A stretch of 64,000 bases of DNA, from NCBI GenBank assembly GCA_001949185.1, contig BDGG01000001.1, forward strand, positions 6,555,353 to 6,619,352, read 5' to 3'. Below are positions 30,701 to 41,563 of the stretch, piece by piece; position 1 is the stretch's first letter; each line of letters opens with the position of its first letter. The notes under the pieces were generated by a model, which saw only the letters and a program-made list of their open reading frames with translations, was not told where the DNA came from and made no database searches. The position numbers and the translations under genes are program-made. The DNA comes from Ramazzottius varieornatus (taxonomy: Eukaryota; Tardigrada; Eutardigrada; Parachela; Ramazzottiidae).

Positions 30701-30841
30701 GACCTTCTGGAGTCGTCTTTGCCTGCTTTATTGATTTTAAATCATTTGATTTTTAATTTTTCTATTCTTTGTGTTTGTGTTTTTTTCTCCTGCTTAATTA
30801 TTATGCTCATTGGCACTTTATTTATTATTTCATTATTTAAT
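30695..30841 (+). repeat. NUMT terminal direct repeat, right copy
   Basis: Matches 9,183-9,326 from GCAATCGACCTT through the T-rich boundary to TTATTATTTCATTA. It ends shortly before the splice acceptor of the split BEN-like gene at 30,877. Confidence 0.8.
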
Positions 30842-30919
30842 ATAATACATAATGTATAAGTATTATATTATTTCCAGCAGGACTTCGTTCTAGATGGTTC
30901 AATGGTGGTGTTCTTCAAC

Positions 30920-31733
30920 TGGAGCTGTTAATGGTTTGAACCATATGGTTTGGTTTGGTTTAAGTGGTGGTTTGCATGCCAAACCGGTTAAATGAAGATG
31001 GTTTCTCCCGCAAACCACCAAAAGTGGTCTGGTCTAAACTCCAAACCAGACCATTCAAACGAAACCACCAGACCACCGGTTCGAACCGGTTTCCGAACAG
31101 CTTTTTTGATCACCAGTACATAGTAAATTCTGACACAGTTTTCTTCAGTTGACTAATGAACGAAAATAACCACCGAGCACATAGGAAGTTGAGCGACCGT
31201 TGCTGGTTTCTCTGCAAACAGACGCAAACAGGCAAAACTGACGCGTGCTGGTATTAAAAAAGCACCATGGCCAGCCATCCGGTAGTGCAATCATTTTTCC
31301 ACCAGCAGTGTTGTCCAACACTGCCGGAACTGCGATTTTTATCTGACGGAAGGCGTAGTTCTGATATCGCGCAGCTTATGACACAGTACTCACCCAGTCA
31401 AAGCTGTGCATCACGGGGCACTCAGAGCGCTGTGGCTGCGCTCGGTGGCAGGAGGGGGGAAAGATTGGTACTGTCAAAGGGCCAATTTCGGCCCGACTTC
31501 TAGCACACAATCTGCAGATTTCGTATGAAATTTCCCTTTACCGCAAACCATGTTAAACCACATAAACCAGTGGTACATATGGTTTGGCGTGAGAGCGAAA
31601 CCGGTTCGAGTGGTTTGGTTTGAGATGCCATATGGTTTGAGGTGGTTCGGTTTGGATGTCAAACCACGGACCACATAAACCACATTAACCACTTTCTAAG
31701 TGGTCTGGTCTGGTCTGGTTTTTAACAGCTCTA
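30920..31733. repeat. 814-bp hAT-type MITE, family C (GGTTTGGTTT-armed), in the split BEN-like exon
   Basis: Termini TGGAGCTGTTAA and, inverted, TAGAGCTGTTAA. The target TCTTCAAC is perfectly duplicated (30,912-30,919 and 31,734-31,741). Both arms are 170-200 bp of degenerate TGGTTTGGTTT/AAACCACC repeats, including palindromes such as AACCGGTTCGAACCGGTT. It interrupts the reading frame between FFN and PLL of the pseudogene. Short open frames inside (for example 31,267-31,503) have no recognisable domain. Confidence 0.9.
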
Positions 31734-32285
31734 TCTTCAACCCTCTTTTGCAAGGGGATAGCGAGCCTCAGCCTGGTCCGCTGCTGCAGTGTCAAGCGCC
31801 TGGACCGAACTTGATGCCGACCACCGTGAAGGGTTTCCAAGGATAGAATCTCTACCTTGACAAGAACCTGCTGGACTGTTTACAAAGGGATTTCAAGAAA
31901 AAACCGCCTATCTCCTTGAAGACACTCTTTGATAAGCTACTGAGCGCCAGAGGGTTCCAGTTTGCTGAAAACAGAAAGAAAGAGCGACGAGCCGCGCAGG
32001 AAACGGAAAGGGCGGAAACAAGCCGGAATTCAACAAAAATCTGCAACAGCTCGTCTCGGAAGATGTAATTCACATCATGCGAGGTGATTTTAATTTCTAC
32101 CATTTTCAAGTGCGTTTTTGCTGCAAAAGTGTAAAGTTTGCCTGGGACGTCTGCCCCTGACTTTACAGGACCGTTTTCTAAGTGGCGCACGCTTTTAGGT
32201 AATAACTTCAGAAACGTGTGCCACGAGGGAAAAAAATATTGTTGAGTTGGTTTACCGACCTCCCAGTCCATAACATTCCAGCATA

Positions 32286-32495
32286 CTGTACTCCCGCGAT
32301 ACACACGCCATACTTCCCTCTGTATTAGGAAAAGTAGTACTGCAAGTAAAAAAGTGACGAAGTGGCGGAAGATTCCTCTTTAGAGTACAGCTTTTCGACT
32401 GATTATTGATTCAATAAAGTTCAAATTTTCTGCCCCCGGGAGGTGCACATTCCTGACGTACGTACGAGTATGGCGTGTGTATCGCGGGAGTACAG
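32286..32495. repeat. 210-bp TA-flanked MITE with perfect 29-bp TIRs
   Basis: Left arm 32,286-32,314 begins CTGTACTCCCGCGATACACA; right arm 32,467-32,495 is its exact inverse. TA is duplicated at 32,284-32,285 and 32,496-32,497. Perfect arms imply recent insertion. The first bases (CTGTA, C or T, TCCC, G or T, CG) match the MITE at 56,107-56,312, so the two families share a terminus. Confidence 0.9.
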
Positions 32496-32497
32496 TA

Positions 32498-33134
32498 ATG
32501 GTCTGGAAAATGGTCCGGAAAATGGTCCGAGGAGCCCCGACGATGATGACGACGAGGATGATGAGGAGTAAAAGGCATTCGTTCCGTGCTTGTTGTCTGT
32601 TGTGCCTTTCTCAGCTTATTGCAGTTGAGAGTTGTTTTGTTGAAGTAATGGTTCTCTTCTACGCGTCTTGTTTGTCTTTGCTCCTTCATCAGGTGATGTG
32701 GACATGTGCAGTTCGGTGCTTCGGTCTAAATACTGGGCGCTGGGCAAATGAAACGTACAAGATCGTCATTTTAAGTCTCAACTGGCGCGCGTTTTCGCTG
32801 TTTGTAGCTGGAATAGGGCGCCAATCAAACAAGAATTTGTGTTTGCCAGCTCGCAGTTGTTGCTGATAGTTTTTTCAGCATTTTCTCAAACCGCGGTATC
32901 ATCGCGGTCGACGTACGGTAAGAAGCCAACAACAAGATTAAAATGCGGAAAATTGATGCAAAAGAGAAAGAGATTTCTGGATATCCACAAAACAAGTAAA
33001 AACACTATTAAACTATCGAAAAATCGGAGGTTATTAGTCATCAAACCTGGAAATTTTCGACCAGGAGAAAAATCAGCGAAACTAGCCAACAAAACAGTAC
33101 TGTACAAGTCTGAACAAACATTTACTTAACTATG
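32498..33134. other. gene-free stretch with an acidic-tail reading frame
   Basis: Immediately right of the MITE a plus-strand frame reads NGLENGPENGPRSPDDDDDE and stops (about 32,498-32,571). It contains a 12-bp duplication GGAAAATGGTCC. It could be the last exon of the split BEN-like gene, but I cannot join it in phase. The rest shows nothing recognisable. Confidence 0.35.
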
Positions 33135-35090
33135 TTAGTTCCGGGTCTCGGCTTCCGCTGGCGTCGTGGGCTCTGGATCTTTCTGCTTCTTTTCTCGCAG
33201 CAGCGTATTCACGTGTTCGTTCAGGCGAAAAACCAGCTCCGCGGTCGTCCATGTCATATCATTCTGGCTCATGTGAACTACAAGAATAACACACGTTTTA
33301 ATATTCAGTAAAATTGTGAGAAAAGGACACAACCGGAAGTCAGTCTTACCGCGAATCATATCGAGAAAGTCGGACGTGAACATTTTCCTGACGCCGAACA
33401 ACGGTGTCCTCTTCGCACCTTCCTTAAACGCCGCTTCCTTCATATCCTTCCGCTTTTCTCTTATGAAGGCAATGCCTTCCGGCCCCAGCGTCAGATCGAA
33501 GACGCCCACTGCGTACTTCTTGGCGTTATCCCCGCACTTCTTCCTCAACCTCTTCAGTCCCTTCTTGTCCACGTACAGCTGCATGCCGGAAAAGTTAGCG
33601 TCCGTGGTGTGGATTAAAGAAACCTTTTTGACGTAGTCTTCATTTTCAGAAGGTAATCTAGGTGCATCGAATGTAAAGATCTTGTGCGGCGAGGCGTCTT
33701 CGTCGTCCTCGTCGTCGTCGGAAACCTCGTCGGGCCGCGGAGCCGACTTCTTTGCGCGGAATATATCCGCCCAGTGTTGACGAATGATGCTCGAAATCTT
33801 GTTCACGTTCAAGTCTGAGCCGTTATCTTCCATGTGTACTGCAAGGAAAAATTTGACGGGATCTTCGACAGAGCCAGTGGACAAAAATTGGGACGTGGGC
33901 AAATGAATGGAGCCACATCGGTTCCCTAAGTGGCACACACTTCCAACCAGTAACACTAGAACCGTGCGCCACATGAAATCGCGATCTGGTTCGATTCATT
34001 TGTCCACCCGATTTTCAAGTTTGACAACCCGGTTAGAGAATTGCACCTGGAAAGTTACGCTTTGCCATGCAACAGAACATGCAGCAGCATGGTGAAAGCG
34101 GTTGATTTCGCGACGGGTTGGACAGATCAAATTGAATATTTTCTTACGTTGGAGGATTCTGAGGAATTCTTCGCCGAGAAGTTCCTTTGCCGTCGTGCTG
34201 TGGTGGCTCGGGTTAATTTCCTTCGTGGACAGACCAGCCTTCTTCCGGTCTTCTCGACGTTGACGGACGAAATCCAGACCTTCCGCACCAAGAAGTTTAT
34301 CGAGGAGTTTGATGAGGTACGTCTGCGGCCTTCCTTTCCAGTCACACTGCAGGAGCCTCAACTGTTCCTCGCCAAAATATAAATTCTTCCCGCGGTAGTC
34401 CTCTTCACTTAGCGGAATCTTCCCTGGTCCTGGGACTTGACACTCCAGCACGGGACCTGGACAGGGCTTCTGGTCGCCAGCCAGAAGACTGTTGAAGATT
34501 GTGACTAGTTCGGGGTTGCCGTAGTCAGCTCCATTCTTGTCCAAACTCTGCACGCCTTCTGCAGCTTCCCCCTCGTCGGTGGCCTCTTCTTCCTCGTCTT
34601 CGGTTGAAGGAAGATCCACAGTGTATTTCTTCCTCTTGGAAACGATGGTCCTCGGGAATGCTTCCGGTGCGTCTTCGGAGAATATTTTGGCAATGTCTTT
34701 CCTGTTAACGCTGTCTACTCTGTCCAGGAGAATTTGCAAATCATCGATGCCTCTCAAGTAGCGATGTCCGAGCGTTTTCTTGACAAAGGAGTGGTCGAGG
34801 TGTCGACCAAAGTAAACGCTGGGGACAAGTCGTTCGGGCTCGAGCGTCGTTACCTTCTCCCGTTGAATGCGGATGCATTTGGCTAGTCGGGGTACGACAT
34901 GTCGATAGTCCACTTGGAAGAAAACAACCAGGTGATCCTCTCGATCGACAACGCTCTTCCAGGACGACGGTGTAGAGGGCCCGTCAGGCTCCAAGATGTC
35001 CACTAAGCTATGGAAGGGGAATGATGAACCGCCAGCTTTGCGTCGCTTCGTTGCACTCCCGCCATCAACCTGCTTGCTCTGTCCGGACAT
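33135..35090 (-). CDS. BEN-like family protein with two tandem C-terminal domains (524 aa)
   Basis: Exons 35,090-34,148, 33,838-33,350 and 33,277-33,135 join through phase-1 introns (GTAAGA donors). Start ATG at 35,090 (MSGQSKQVDGGSATKRRKAG). The N-terminal domain reads SVVDREDHLVVFFQVDYRHV, LVPSVYFGRHLDHSFVKKTL and DDLQILLDRVD; an acidic linker (TEDEEEEATDEGEAAEG) follows. Two similar modules come next: LYFGEEQLRLLQ..LLDKLLGAEGL..EEFLRILQ|LHMEDNG..IIRQHWADIFRAKK and LYVDKKGLKRLR..VFDLTLGPEGI..SDFLDMIR|VHMSQND..RLNEHVNTLLREKK. Each is split by an intron at the same place and phase. The pattern (L-L-D-LG/F, a 'LdpxxLxxI' helix, a final Arg/Lys helix) resembles BEN domains, which bind DNA or chromatin. 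That assignment is inference. The paralogues at 5.5 kb and 8.7-32.1 kb are broken; this one is intact. Confidence 0.7.
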
Positions 35091-35260
35091 ACTATTTAGC
35101 AACAAGCGACAGATCTCCTGCCAGGAAGAAAACGGCCAAAGAACTTCAAGGGGAGCTTCGCAGCGGATTGACAGAATGAAAAGATTGAGCAAAAACTAAA
35201 ACCTCATGATAGAACGATCTGTTTTGGTTCAATCTATACTTGAATCAACCCATCCATGTA

Positions 35261-35427
35261 CAGTGTACGACAAATTAACCGTTAAAATAGGCGTAATACT
35301 GCAGCTGGAGTTTATTTAAGGCTCAGCCAATGAGAATTACGTTTTCCTGCATGCGCAAATTTTATTGGCCTCATCCATCTGGTTCCATCCAACACCCATT
35401 TTTAACGGTTTATTTTGTCGTACACTG
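35261..35427. repeat. 167-bp TA-flanked MITE (CAGTGTACGACAAA termini)
   Basis: Left arm CAGTGTACGACAAATTAACC and right arm, inverted, CAGTGTACGACAAAATAAAC pair over about 33 bp with small indels. TA lies on each side (35,259-35,260 and 35,428-35,429). CAGTG ends and TA target suggest a Tc1/mariner-derived MITE. It lies in the spacer between the BEN-like gene and the RhoGAP 3' end. Confidence 0.8.
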
Positions 35428-36178
35428 TACTGTATCGAAAGAGGCAATGGGCACGGCATTGTTTATGCGGCAGTTTCCCTCCGCTAGGTGGCGTGGACGC
35501 AGCAGCAACGTTTTATTCACTGACCACTGTCTAAGGCGCCGCAAAGAGCCTGCCTGGAAGCTCTGAGAGACTTAGATAACACTGAAACTGCAAGTGTATT
35601 TTTTTTTACTTTGATACATCTACAGCTGTATACCAGTATCGAACTGCCAACCATTTTGAAATATGCGCTTGATCGGACATTGAGTCCAGCGAAGTACAGT
35701 GCAATAACGGCCAAGGTACTGTACCTCGTCGTTCGGAACGGCTTTGCTTGCCCAAATCACAGCTCTTTATTAGATAATGTCGTTAGGTTCGGAACAGTGA
35801 CTTTCATGTTTCTGAAGGTTTTCTCAACTTGGACGACAAGTGACGATGCTCACTGCGCTTCCTGACAGATAATCGGAGGAGACCGGGAAGCATTTCGTCG
35901 TTACTGCACAATGTACAAATCGTTTTATTTGTCACGAAACGCGTACAATGTGTATCGAGAACGCGCAAAACTCCTAAAGTAATATTGAAATACATCAGCA
36001 AATTACGAATACCAGTAAGAAATTGTACGTTCGTTATCTAGGGGACAGGTACAGCTTGAAGTCCTGTATAGTGTCCAGATCACAAAACAGTTAATACACC
36101 GGTCAGCTCTTCGGCGGAAACTAAAGTTTTCCTCGTTCAGACGGTTTCGAAGAGGTGTCGAGAAAGCGAGTCCATTAG
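35428..36178. other. spacer, no gene seen
   Basis: Between the MITE and the RhoGAP stop codon. Several short frames occur, none with a recognisable domain; likely RhoGAP 3' UTR plus intergenic DNA. Confidence 0.4.
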
Positions 36179-39100
36179 TTAGGTGGCGGCCCTGGGGAAG
36201 TACCTGACAACCCAGCAAGCGTTGGGGTTTTCTTGGCAGGCGGCGATCATGAAAGTCGAGTGATCCAACTTCCTCATTCCTACAATGGAACCACTAATAA
36301 GGCTATACGACTATGGTAGACAGATAAGTTAAGGATCTCGGTATACTGACGACCCTAATTCACCCAACACGTTTTACGCTTTTCCGAAGACGCAAAAAAC
36401 TGTCGGCAGAAAGCTGGCTAATAATAGCTTGATAAAAACTGTCGTGAGCTGACTAATTTTTAGGGAATAACGATAGACTTGTGAAGTAAGAGGCTAATAC
36501 GTACCGATATTGCCACCTTGCTCAACGAGGAAGTGCGTCATGAGCGACACTTCCGGTTCCGATTCTCTAGTTGAATCCCTGACGTCCAATGTTTGAAAGC
36601 CTTTAGTGACACCATCTATCGTCAAGAGATCCTCGTGCGAACTCGAACTGGACTTGTCCGAGCAGGACACACCCGAAGAGCCCGAGAGGTTCAGCACATC
36701 CGACGAAGTCGAGACTTCCGGTGAGGATGTCAAGCTCGAGCTGGCCGAAGTACAGAACTTGCTGACCACGTCACCGGCAGTCAGTGCCGGTGTGATTTGG
36801 ATGGCCGTTGAGACCTTGTGATGATGTTGCTGGTCCACTTCCAGGGAGTACCTTCTGCCCAGGCGGACTCGGATGACTTGGGTAGAGTCACCGGGCGGGA
36901 AAGACTGCTGGAAGAATTTGGACTCAGTGTCGGGTAGCTTAAGGGATGATGTATCGGGTTTGGGTTTGGATGCCTTGATGCGGCGTGGGTCGAGCCGACG
37001 TATGCGCTTCTCTTTCTTGGCGGCTTTGAAAGAATCAGAACGCTGCACCGCAGCTGTGGCCAGACGAACTTGCCGCAGGAAGGAAGGGGGAACGGTAAAG
37101 AGGAGGTCCCAGTAAACGATCATGGTTCGCGTCACCTCGGAAAGCTTACCTAAAACACAGAATCGAAATGAGCGTGTCGCCAAAAATCTTTACACCTTCC
37201 AACTAATAATACTATTTCTAGCATTGGAACACTTTTACAATCGCTCCTTGTTCGACCTGCTGCAACGTTACGGCGATCGCAATGGTAACCGGACTCGCCC
37301 GTTCGTCAATGCTTCCCCGTAATGCTTCCCACTAATGTAACAGTTTATCTTGACTCATCTTACCCATCAAGTTGAATTGTTTTGAGGCCTCATCAGTGTT
37401 TTCCTTCCTGCTGTCAGAAGTACTGGACCGGTCGCTGGACACGAATGGTAGGTTTCTCGGAGGCCGGGGTTGGGAAGGGGACGAGGACGCCACAGCGGGA
37501 TGGAAGAGGTTGGGGGTGATGATCATGGCCACGTTCGAGCTGGACATCTTGTTCGTCTTCTCCGCGTCGACGATCTTCTTCAGCATCCTCAGGAGGGCCA
37601 TTAACGTGGCGCACTCAGCGGACGGCAGTTGTAGTACTAGCAGATTAAGCGCCTCAATTTGGGTTAAGCGGTCGGAGATGTCTGTATAAGCATAAATCAA
37701 GTCAGTATATTGGTCATAACAGACGGTAATTACAGACTGGCGGACTTTTATATGGAAAGAGATACACGTTTATCGTGTCATTGAAGCTGATTAAGCTCAA
37801 TGAATATGGGTTGGTATTAAAGTGGGAGCGACGGTTCTTCGTACCTGCGACTTGTGCGAAAGCGTCAACGAGCTCGTTGGTCAGGAGGGGCTGCGGCAGC
37901 TCGCGAAGGAACTGCTTGGCCATACAGGCAATGTCATGGACGGAGACACTTTGGAATATCCGGCGGAACCACTGAGTTTCGTCGGTCGGGGTGTAAGGGT
38001 CATCGGAATGGAGAACCGGGATGCCCGGGCTGTAGAAGGCATCAAGCTCAGCTCGAAGCCTCTGCAAGACATACACAACGTGATCATTTCGTGGCAAATT
38101 GCCACTGAAAAAATCGCTTATGTTCGTCTCCGTCAATTAATGTAAAACTGAATTTCCATGACTGTCGCTGTGTACGAAAAAGGTCTGGAAATTTTTTGTT
38201 AGGTCTGTTTTGTGCTATATGGTGGTAGAATTGCAGCAGTTGATATTATGTCACAGAGGTAAAGTTTTATGACTGTATCAGATGGTTCGATTTAAAGCGC
38301 GTATATTACCCTCATCCGGTTGGTTTCGCCGCAGATACGTAGCACACCTTCTTCGTAAATACCGCCGCATTCTTCGAGGTAGGACAGCATCTGTAATGCA
38401 AGCGACAGCATTAGTCACGCAATGTCGGGTGTTCCGCACAGCGGGGTAAACAAGTGGTAAACAAGCGTTTATCCGCTTGCAGGCCGGATAAATAGAAGTA
38501 AATATTTAGCTCGTTAGCCGATCACACCAGCTGATCATGACAACGAGTCCGCCTGTCGAATGATACGCGCGCGATAGATGTTTGATCGGCGCCATCATCC
38601 ATCGCGCAGAACAATAGGCGAGATATTGGTGCAAAACGAGTTTGGTTCTGACCTGTTGAAAGACAATAGGAACATTATCGACCAGGTTGCGGCTGTTGTT
38701 CATCAGGACGTCGCTTCCGCGTCGGTTGTTATCCAGCACCACCAGACGCTCCAAGGAACTGCCGAAGACGCCCATGTCCGGACTGTCTGTTCATGCAGAA
38801 AGAAAAGAGCGTTTTAAACCACGGCAACTTAAAGACAAAGTTATACCGTTTCTGGAACATCTTTCATCCAATATCAATGGACCAGAGCAAACTTGGGAAT
38901 CTAGCTGCACTAATGCTGATGCGTAGGCAAAGTCTGCCATGAACCGATTTTCTACTATGATCTACTCGAAACCTAATCACCAACTTCCCATAGAACTTCC
39001 TCACTTTTTATTTTCTTCTTTGGCTTCAGCCGGCGTTTCTGGATCGTCAGGTTCCTCTCGTCAAATATCCTTGTAAGCTCGAGCAGCGCCAGTTGTTTCA

Positions 39101-41563
39101 CGCTTCGTTCGTCTCCATCCCATAAAAGATCGTCGACGTGACATATTCCGCTCGGAATCTTCTTCACGACCATATTCTGTAACGAACCAGTATCCATCTC
39201 CGTCAAAATTGCAACATCAGACCGATACCAAATTTCCAATGAGCGAAGCCATAAACTGACCGGCCAGTCCGGGGCCGCTGAGCCAGCAGGGTGCATTCTA
39301 TAGGCAAACTCCAGTTGAATATCCTCGGTGAACGGCGTATCCGATACTTTCCTTGAGTTCACTTGGATGGTCGGAGACTTTGGCCAGACGGGCATGGGCG
39401 GAGGTGGTTCCTGCTCGGCCAGGCTATCATAGTCGCTCTTGTAGTTAATCTTCAATATCCTGACCCCCGTGTCAGCGTCCTGACCGACCACGTCGGCCGC
39501 GTCCTGGCCGACCAACGGGGCCAGCCAGCGATGTGGCGGACCCTTGGCTTTCTTGGGTGTGATGGCCGGCTGGGTCAGGCAGTAGGCTTGTCGGGCGGCG
39601 GGACGCGGATGTGGCTTGGCTCTCAGGGAGGAACCGACGTTGGAGGCATCTACGGTGTCGAAGAGCGTGGAAGACTTTCCGTCATGGCTTTCGGTGCTGC
39701 TGCTTGACGAGCGACGCTACGGAACAGGAAAGAAAATATGAGTGGTGAGGATAAGAGTCGTGGTGTGGGTTTGTTTAATAAGCGGGCCAAGTTCGACTTT
39801 AACGACTTGTAAAAGCTCACGATCAACAAGCGGGCACGACTTTTGCGTGGTGCTTAAAAATAGTATGCTAATACAACCGGTTACCGCGGTGTATTGAATC
39901 ATGTTGCTGCAGGAAAACATTTTCTCTTTAATCACTGACGGACCTAAAATAGCTAGGTACACTTTTCCGCAAAACTCACGTGTCGAAGGTGTGTTTGAAG
40001 GCATGCGACTTGTATTCCAACAAAGCAAATCAAACTGAAGACCTATCATTATAACCGGTGCCGTCGGGGCATTTTCTTACCTCGGTAACGCCACCAAAGA
40101 TATCCCGAACATCGCGCCACGAGTTTGGTGAGGTCCTGGCCGACTTTCTTCCGTTCTGTTGCACGGACAACGAGAAGCTACCTTTGCGTTGCGAAGTCTC
40201 GAGAATGTTGTCGTCATCGGTCGAAGTGGACGAGCGTGTTGGACCTGCAGGTGGAAAGCCAACATTACACCAACCACTTACTGTTTTTGGTTCTTTGCAC
40301 GAGTCGCATCAACAGCATTCCACACCTGTGGTGACAAGCAATACATACCTTCAAGTTGTAACTTCTGGCCCGCGGTCTTGGACATGCTGTTTTGGAGTTG
40401 GGCCAACCGGCGTTTGATCGTGTCTGTTTGCGACTTGGTCAGGGTTTGCCGGATCTGTGCATTGCGGGAAGTCTCCTCGATCGAGGCCGAACCTAAAAAA
40501 ATCGCAAAACTGAAAACTTTTTCTTAAACGAAAAACATTGGGAGGGAATATTTTTGTGATTTGATAAATTTGGCTCGTCCGGATATCCTGGTTTGATACT
40601 GTAATTTAATTGTGTTGGTTACGTGAACATACTGTCCAAAATGTTGGCAAGAAGGGAGTCGAGTCCGGCCAATTTGAACCACTCGAGTTCTTGTTGAGTC
40701 GTGACAGAGACGGCTTCGTCCTTTTCGTCGTCATCTTCGCGATCGTACAGAAGCTCCTCGTCACAGTCGGGCGAGTCGCGCAAACTTTCGCTGCCGCCAA
40801 CGCCTTCATGGCCACCTTCAAACAGACAAAAACACATCATTTGTTGCTCAAGCTACCGCTCATTATGAATTCATGACAAGCCATTGAGGAGAGTGTGGTA
40901 AGTAAACTGGGAAAAAACATGTCGTCAGTCAGGCGGGACAGTCAAGAACCCCTTCGAGCAAATCCGTTTATTAGACAACAGCCAATCAAGTCTTTTACGC
41001 CAGTCCAATCAGTCGTAAGACACCACGGGCGGACTCGAAGTTTCATTCAACCATCAAAACTTTTCATTCATCCCAGTTTGCTGATAGTGTAGTTCATCCG
41101 ATCAGTCAACCGATCAATTAACATGCCAAGAAAAAGGTACTCGTCGTTTTAGCAATCAGCTTCGGTATTTTTATCGTTGTGTAAAGCTTTCGAGCCAGAA
41201 AGACTTGGAAGATTTGGAAAAGTGAGCTGCTGGAAGCTTACCATCTTTACGGGGATAATCCGGGGAGGTATTGAGCGAGTCAAGAGACTTTTTACTATCC
41301 ATTATATTCCAATCTTTGGTGTCATAATCCGATGAAGAGGAGTTGAGGGAGTCGAAGCTATTTGGTCGTCGATGGTACCGTTGTGGTTGAAAGTATTTCC
41401 CCGAGCAATGTACCTCATTTTTCATACTGGAATTAATCACCCGGTCTCCCCCAAAACCTTTGCTGCTGGTGATAAGGTCCATTGAGTGAAAATGTGACGT
41501 GAGATTATGATACGTCGTGCTCATATGCTGAAAGTCCATCACCAGTGCGGTATCATCCGCCAT
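36179..41563 (-). CDS. Rho GTPase-activating protein, ARHGAP18/28 (conundrum) type, 1006 aa
   Basis: Eleven exons in phase: 41,563-41,242; 40,815-40,633; 40,492-40,349; 40,244-40,081; 39,716-39,005; 38,786-38,653; 38,390-38,310; 38,061-37,845; 37,681-37,364; 37,149-36,505; 36,279-36,179. The N-terminus is Ser/Asp-rich; EELEWFKLAG-like residues (QQELEWFKLAGLDSLL) and TLTKSQTDTIKRRL match the ARHGAP18 pre-GAP region. Next come LALLELTRIFDERNLTIQKR and KPKKKIK, then the GAP domain: VFGSSLERLV, EGVLRICGETNRMR (arginine finger), FLRELPQPLL and NVAMIITPNLF (catalytic Asn). The C-terminus FLVEQGGNIG...NPNACWVV matches the vertebrate 'GGNIG...EWVVK' tail. These proteins inactivate RhoA at the cell cortex and limit actin contractility. 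Introns are 50-425 bp. No disruption seen. Confidence 0.92.

Larger units (their letters stand above)
9183..30841 (+). mobile_element. NUMT: nuclear insertion of most of a mitochondrial genome, riddled with transposons
   Basis: About 10-11 kb of mitochondrial sequence is recognisable once inserts are removed. In order: 16S 3' end, ND1 (+), CYTB (-), ND6 (-), ND4 (+), ND5 (+), ND3 (-), COX3 (-), ATP6 (-), 12S (+), tRNA-Val, 16S (+), ending in the same 16S/ND1 boundary. Reading frames need TGA=Trp and ATA=Met and carry scattered frameshifts. ATP8, COX2, COX1 and ND2, expected between ATP6 and 12S, are absent (junction about 28.0-28.4 kb, beside GGAT/GGATAA repeats). The two ends share a direct repeat of about 145 bp (9,183-9,326 and 30,695-30,841). 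Flanking sequence is the intron of the split BEN-like gene. Precise target-site duplications around nuclear transposons inside it show the insertion is really nuclear. Confidence 0.9.
8656..32083 (+). pseudogene. BEN-like family paralogue split by a NUMT, frameshifted
   Basis: The first surviving exon, 8,656-9,054, starts in the N-terminal domain (IVQDCLGRPYLIAYNEIQML aligns with IGRPYLLSREDLQVLL of the 5.5-kb paralogue), runs through an acidic linker and ends at a phase-0 donor (ACG|GTGAGG). The next exon begins at 30,878 after ATTATTTCCAG, also phase 0. It reads QDFVLDGSMVVFFN|PLLQGD, which aligns with LVTIFNSLLAGD of the intact gene. A MITE (30,920-31,733) sits between FFN and PLL. The exon continues with PGPLLQCQAPGP, LYLDKNLLDCL and LFDKLLSARGFQFAENRKKE (first BEN-like domain). 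It needs a one-base shift near 32,025 to reach LVSEDVIHIMR and the family's phase-1 donor at 32,083. An in-frame stop also lies before LYLDKN. The N-terminus was lost at the MITE fragment. It is clearly non-functional. Confidence 0.7.

Noticed and set aside
9183-30841. Idea that the mitochondrial segments are an assembly chimera with true mtDNA
   Set aside because: At least five nuclear-type transposons lie inside with target-site duplications of mitochondrial sequence, frames are broken, and both ends enter a nuclear intron with matching splice phase. A local misjoin is still possible but not the simplest reading.
31267-31503. 78-codon frame in the GGTTTGG-armed element
   Set aside because: Lies wholly in a non-autonomous MITE and has no recognisable transposase motif.
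37822-38145. Long plus-strand frames over the RhoGAP exon
   Set aside because: Antisense to the conserved GAP domain, whose splice junctions and motifs are unambiguous.
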